The position numbers and the translations under genes were made by a program. The notes beneath the pieces are model-generated. The model was not told the DNA's origin. It was given only the letters and a program-made list of their open reading frames with translations, and did no database searches. DNA of 64,000 nt from positions 16,410,628 to 16,474,627 of the forward strand of contig CM040758.1 in NCBI GenBank assembly GCA_022829145.1, in the 5' to 3' direction. Origin of the DNA: Albula goreensis (Eukaryota; Chordata; Actinopteri; Albuliformes; Albulidae). Position 1 is the first letter of the stretch, and the number at the start of each line of letters is the position of its first letter. This document shows, piece after piece, positions 61,301-64,000 of this stretch.

Positions 61301-62504
61301 AAAAAGATAATGCTGTAAGAAAATTCATATTTACAGACCTGGAAGTAATTAGTAACTACAGGGTATTTTGTTATTTGCAGTGTACTCTGTGTTAAACTAC
61401 ATGCTCTTTCACAAGGCTTGGATTAAAAGACATGAACAGAAAGCCTTCTGGTGTTGGAGAAGTGAAAATATATGAAAATAAGGAAGTGGTAATAAGACTT
61501 TTTCAGTATACATGGCCACTTCTTTATGGATACAGTCTCCTTCCTCAAAGTCAAATATATGAAATATTGAAACTGTTGAGGAAGGAAATTAACAGTCCCA
61601 TCCTATACTAATATGATGTAGATATTCATTTGTCCAATTCTATTAACTTGTAAAATTTTGGCACAGGATTGTTCCCTACAACCACCACTACTGCTACTGC
61701 TGCAATTACTACTTCTACTACTGCTGCTGCTGCTACTACATTACATTACATTACATTAAAGGCATTTGTTAGACGCTCTTATCCAGAGCGACTTACAAGG
61801 CAAAGTGCATATGAATGGTACAAAAGTGATAACCCTAGAAAGGGATAAAGTCCCAAGTGCCAAAGGTGACAGAATAGATCAGGACTCCCCTACAGACTAT
61901 TTAAAGTGAAAGTTAACAATAACAACATAGGTTAAAAACAAATCACGGTTTGAAACAAGTGCAGGTAAGTGCAGAGACATTATACAGAGCAAGGGTGGGG
62001 AGGGGAGAGGTGCAGCCTGAAGAAGTGAGTCTTCAATAGTAGTACTATTGAAGAATTGCTACTACTACTAAACCTACTACAACTACCACTACTGCTACTA
62101 TTACTACTGCTAATACAACTGCTATTACTACTGCTACTACTACTACTACTAATAATAATAATTGTTGTTGTTATCATTTTGACAGTTTTTTAAATGGTGT
62201 GTGCAGTATGTCTGCATTTTGGCGATTAAAATCTACGGATTGTTCAGGTTGCATCTGTAACCTCTGGTTCTTTAGGTACAAGGTGCACCAGGCCATGCAC
62301 CAGGTGATTGAGGACAGCAGGGACTCTGTGGTGCTGGTGCTGCTGGAGGACATCCCTGACCACAGGCTAGCCAGGACCCTGCTGATCCGCAAGGGCATGC
62401 TCAAGTCCCACTGTGTGCTGCAGTGGCCCGTACAGAGGGAGCGTGTGCCCGCCTTCCGCCACAAGCTCCAGGTGGCGCTGGGCTCCAGCAATGCTGTGCC
62501 ATAG
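57879..62504 (+). CDS. tlr3: tlr3, Toll-like receptor 3, complete spliced CDS
   Basis: Endosomal dsRNA sensor signalling through TICAM1 (TRIF) to interferon and NF-kB. Join 57879-58322, 58755-58946, 59264-61104 and 62276-62504: 2706 nt, 901 residues (human 904). Order: signal peptide (about 1-20); LRRNT with C30/C39; LRRs; LRRCT (about 640-696, DCTC at 646-649); transmembrane helix (about 703-721); TIR from F752 to near the end. All introns have GT-AG borders with phases 0, 0 and 2. dsRNA-contact residues H39, H60, H108, H539 and N541 of human match H41, H62, H110, H537 and N539. The C97/C124 pair and the ANPGGP insertion loop are kept. In the TIR, P792 replaces human A795 and H855 replaces Y858, while Y759 is kept as Y757. 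Human TLR3 is the closest family by far; no disabling change was seen. Confidence 0.97.
58323..58754 (+). other. tlr3 intron 2
   Basis: 432 bp, GTACTA to CTGTGGCAG. Reading through would reach a stop at once (VLCCA then TAG). No other feature was seen. Confidence 0.9.
58755..58946 (+). CDS. tlr3: tlr3 exon 3: LRRs
   Basis: 192 nt, 64 codons, phase 0 at both ends. The acceptor is CTCTGTGGCAG and the donor is AAG/GTACTT. It encodes GLTALDVSNNSLSSARLG and LETLSLSGNFIKTLSRNDF, two leucine-rich repeats aligned with human LITLDLSHNGLSSTKLG. No open frame longer than this marks it; it was placed by splice sites and homology. Confidence 0.94.
58947..59263 (+). other. tlr3 intron 3
   Basis: 317 bp with a strong pyrimidine tract (CTTCTCTCTCTCTGCAG). 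No other feature was seen. Confidence 0.9.
59264..61104 (+). CDS. tlr3: tlr3 exon 4: most LRRs, LRRCT, transmembrane, TIR start
   Basis: 1841 nt, phase 0 in and phase 2 out, residues 213-825 plus two bases of codon 826. It begins LEPGCFQPIRGLRDLVMDGS. It includes PFQPLRNLSILDLSNNNIAN, LQHNNL with the dsRNA-contact H537/N539, the LRRCT, the transmembrane segment and TIR boxes 1 (FEYDAYLIYA at 752) and 2 (RDFVPGNS, P792). The donor is AGACA/GTAAGT at 61105. One long exon carrying most of the ectodomain and the transmembrane segment is typical of vertebrate TLR3. Confidence 0.97.
61735..62045 (+). mobile_element. teleost interspersed repeat, non-autonomous
   Basis: Starts with (ATTAC)n and GGCATTTGTTAGACGC, CTCTTATCCAGAGCGACTTA and ends near GCCTGAAGAAGTGAGTCTTC. 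I recall the start and end motifs as recurring in many teleost genomes. The ends are approximate and the family is unnamed here. A shorter copy of the start occurs at 12630-12690. Confidence 0.65.
62031..62053. repeat. perfect 11-bp inverted repeat, 1-nt centre
   Basis: Arms CTTCAATAGTA and TACTATTGAAG around a single G, at the junction of the interspersed repeat and the ACT array. Confidence 0.9.
62276..62504 (+). CDS. tlr3: tlr3 exon 5: end of TIR domain
   Basis: The acceptor CTGGTTCTTTAG ends at 62275. The first G completes codon 826 (Gln), then YKVHQAMHQVIEDSRDSVVL runs on to FRHKLQVALGSSNAVP and TAG at 62502-62504. The human counterpart is FKVHHAVQQAIEQ ... FRHKLQVALGSKNSVH. H855 (CAC at 62361) stands where human has Tyr858. 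Confidence 0.96.
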
Positions 62505-63450
62505 CCAAGTCCACGGGAGGGGCTGAAATGGCTGGGCAGTGTGATGAACGCTCCTGAGCTGCTGTACGGGCCTTTGTAATGGATTGGCGGCAAGGGGGGT
62601 TTAATAGTAGCTCAAATGAAACAGCATCACCTGCTTCACTGGAGTGGACCCTGGACCCAAAATTAGGGTGCACTGCAATGAAAAATGTGACCCTGCTTTA
62701 AATTCCTTAAATTTATAAATTCTTTTACTATGAATTCTTTCAGACTGCTAAACTCCCCTCCAGACATTTCCCTTTTTGGTAACTTAACTATCAAATCAAA
62801 CCAATAATCATGATAACTGAACCAATGTACTGTACAGAAGCTCCCAGTCTGAGTTGTGGGTGTAGGAGTGTGTGCACCATCAAGAAGGCTGAAGACCTTC
62901 ATTTGTCCTTTAAGGAGTTGTATTCCCTGCCCTTTTACTCTGCACCACTGTGTGGCTGAAACAAGGAATAGGGATATTGAAGAGGAAGTGTGTGTAAATC
63001 TTGCAACACAGACATCAGTTTTATTCAAAAATGCAAACTCACTAGTAGAGTATAATAAAACATTTATTTTCCATTTTTAGTTTTTTCCATTTTTATATTG
63101 CAAAACATGTCTACAAAGTGGGTTATTTTAAAAGCTTTCATTTTTGCATATTTAAAGAAGCAAATCAATCGTTTTTTTTTGCTTGTATGTCAGAGTTATT
63201 TTTAAATTAAAACAGCTGTGTGACTGTTTCTGTTTCCATTAGACCTGTAGTAGTTTGGCTGAACTGAACTGGACAAAATGGATATAATAACAGGTACAAT
63301 TCTTGTGTTGCTGTTACTGTATTTTGAAAAAAATATGAATGATAGAGGCAAGGTGTTTGTTTTTTGTGTTAAAACTTGCATTGTCATAGCTCAACAAGCT
63401 CCCGTAATTGGCAAATAAATATGCTAATTATGTGTGGGTTCAAGTTCTCA
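62505..63450 (+). other. tlr3: tlr3 3' untranslated region, end approximate
   Basis: Follows the stop codon. Two AATAAA polyadenylation signals are present, at 63054-63059 and 63414-63419. Either could define the transcript end. T-rich and ATTTA-containing stretches suggest possible AU-rich control, not shown. Confidence 0.55.
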
Positions 63451-64000
63451 TAATGGTGATGTTGTCCCTTTTATTCTTGTGCTTTTGCGACCTCATGTGG
63501 CAGTATGCTAAAATTGCAGGATAGAATTTTTAAGAATTTGTCTGTGGAAAATATTTTTGTAATGATCCCTAATACAGTTGTCCATCTGTATACCCTTATG
63601 TTAAGTGTACACAACCCACTGTTCTTTGCAAAAACAGAGAAAAGATGAGTGATCCACACACATATTTAAAATGCACATAAGATATTTCCTGCAATTTAGG
63701 ATTATATTTATTTTTTTATATCTGTGCTATATAGTTTGTTTGAATGATCTGAACAGTGGAAAAATATTATCCATCTCCCACCCCCTGAAGAACTTTGAAG
63801 TTAAATTTCAAAACTGGCTCAGCACATCTATTAAACTAGTGTTGAACATTGTTATACCAGAGTTACTGTCTTCCTATGATAATCAGTCCTACTACAGTCA
63901 TCTAATTTGTACAACCTTTCAGATAAACTTAATTATGAAAAAATATAATTGTTACCTGTAAAAACAGTCCTTTACGGACTAAAGTCTTGCATTTTAATTA
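63451..64000. other. downstream of tlr3, nothing recognised
   Basis: AT-rich sequence with short chance frames. No exon of a neighbouring gene was recognised. Confidence 0.6.

Larger units (their letters stand above)
61105..62275 (+). other. tlr3 intron 4 with trinucleotide and interspersed repeats
   Basis: 1.17 kb. An interspersed repeat (61735-62045) interrupts an imperfect (ACT)n array (61678-61740 and 62058-62160). A perfect inverted repeat lies at 62031-62053. Confidence 0.85.

Overview
The window is ordinary vertebrate nuclear DNA, almost certainly from a ray-finned fish. Evidence for this: long introns with GT-AG junctions, CpG-poor AT-rich non-coding sequence with isolated CpG-rich promoter patches, very abundant (CA)n microsatellites, two copies of an interspersed repeat of a kind I recall as common in teleosts, and two genes whose proteins align well with vertebrate families. 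An early-branching teleost (for example an eel- or tarpon-like fish) would fit, but that is a guess. I see no bacterial, viral or plasmid features, no tRNA or rRNA, and no CRISPR array.

Layout. Positions 1 to about 40.8 kb hold the 5' part of sorbs2 (ArgBP2, an adaptor of the SORBS/vinexin family) on the minus strand. I could place eleven exons by splice sites, phase and homology. They are an untranslated first exon ending at 40278; the start-codon exon (14797-14852); coding exons at 12901-12996, 10516-10542 (a 27-nt microexon), 9759-9883, 8366-9115, 6187-6573, 4702-4828, 2612-2787 and 1039-1105; and the first 20 bases of a further exon at the window edge. The SH3 domains lie beyond position 1. 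The intron between exons 1 and 2 is about 25 kb and holds no recognisable gene.

From about 40.9 to 55.87 kb is an intergenic interval rich in simple repeats. It contains a perfect SRF-type CArG box, a G-quadruplex-prone tract and a 207-bp (CA)n array, but no gene I can support.

From about 55.9 to 63.4 kb on the plus strand is tlr3, apparently complete: five exons, the first untranslated, encoding a 901-residue Toll-like receptor 3. An ISRE-like element lies just upstream of exon 1. The histidines and asparagine known to contact dsRNA in mammalian TLR3 are all present. Two residues important for human TLR3 signalling differ (Pro at the Ala795 position, His at the Tyr858 position).

sorbs2 and tlr3 stand head to head, as SORBS2 and TLR3 do in human, so this is conserved synteny and not a functional operon. 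I found no convincing undescribed system. The most useful new observations are the sorbs2 microexon and two large in-frame proline/serine-rich cassette exons, the tlr3 TIR substitutions, several diverged minisatellites, and an 18-bp perfect palindrome in a CpG-rich intronic patch.
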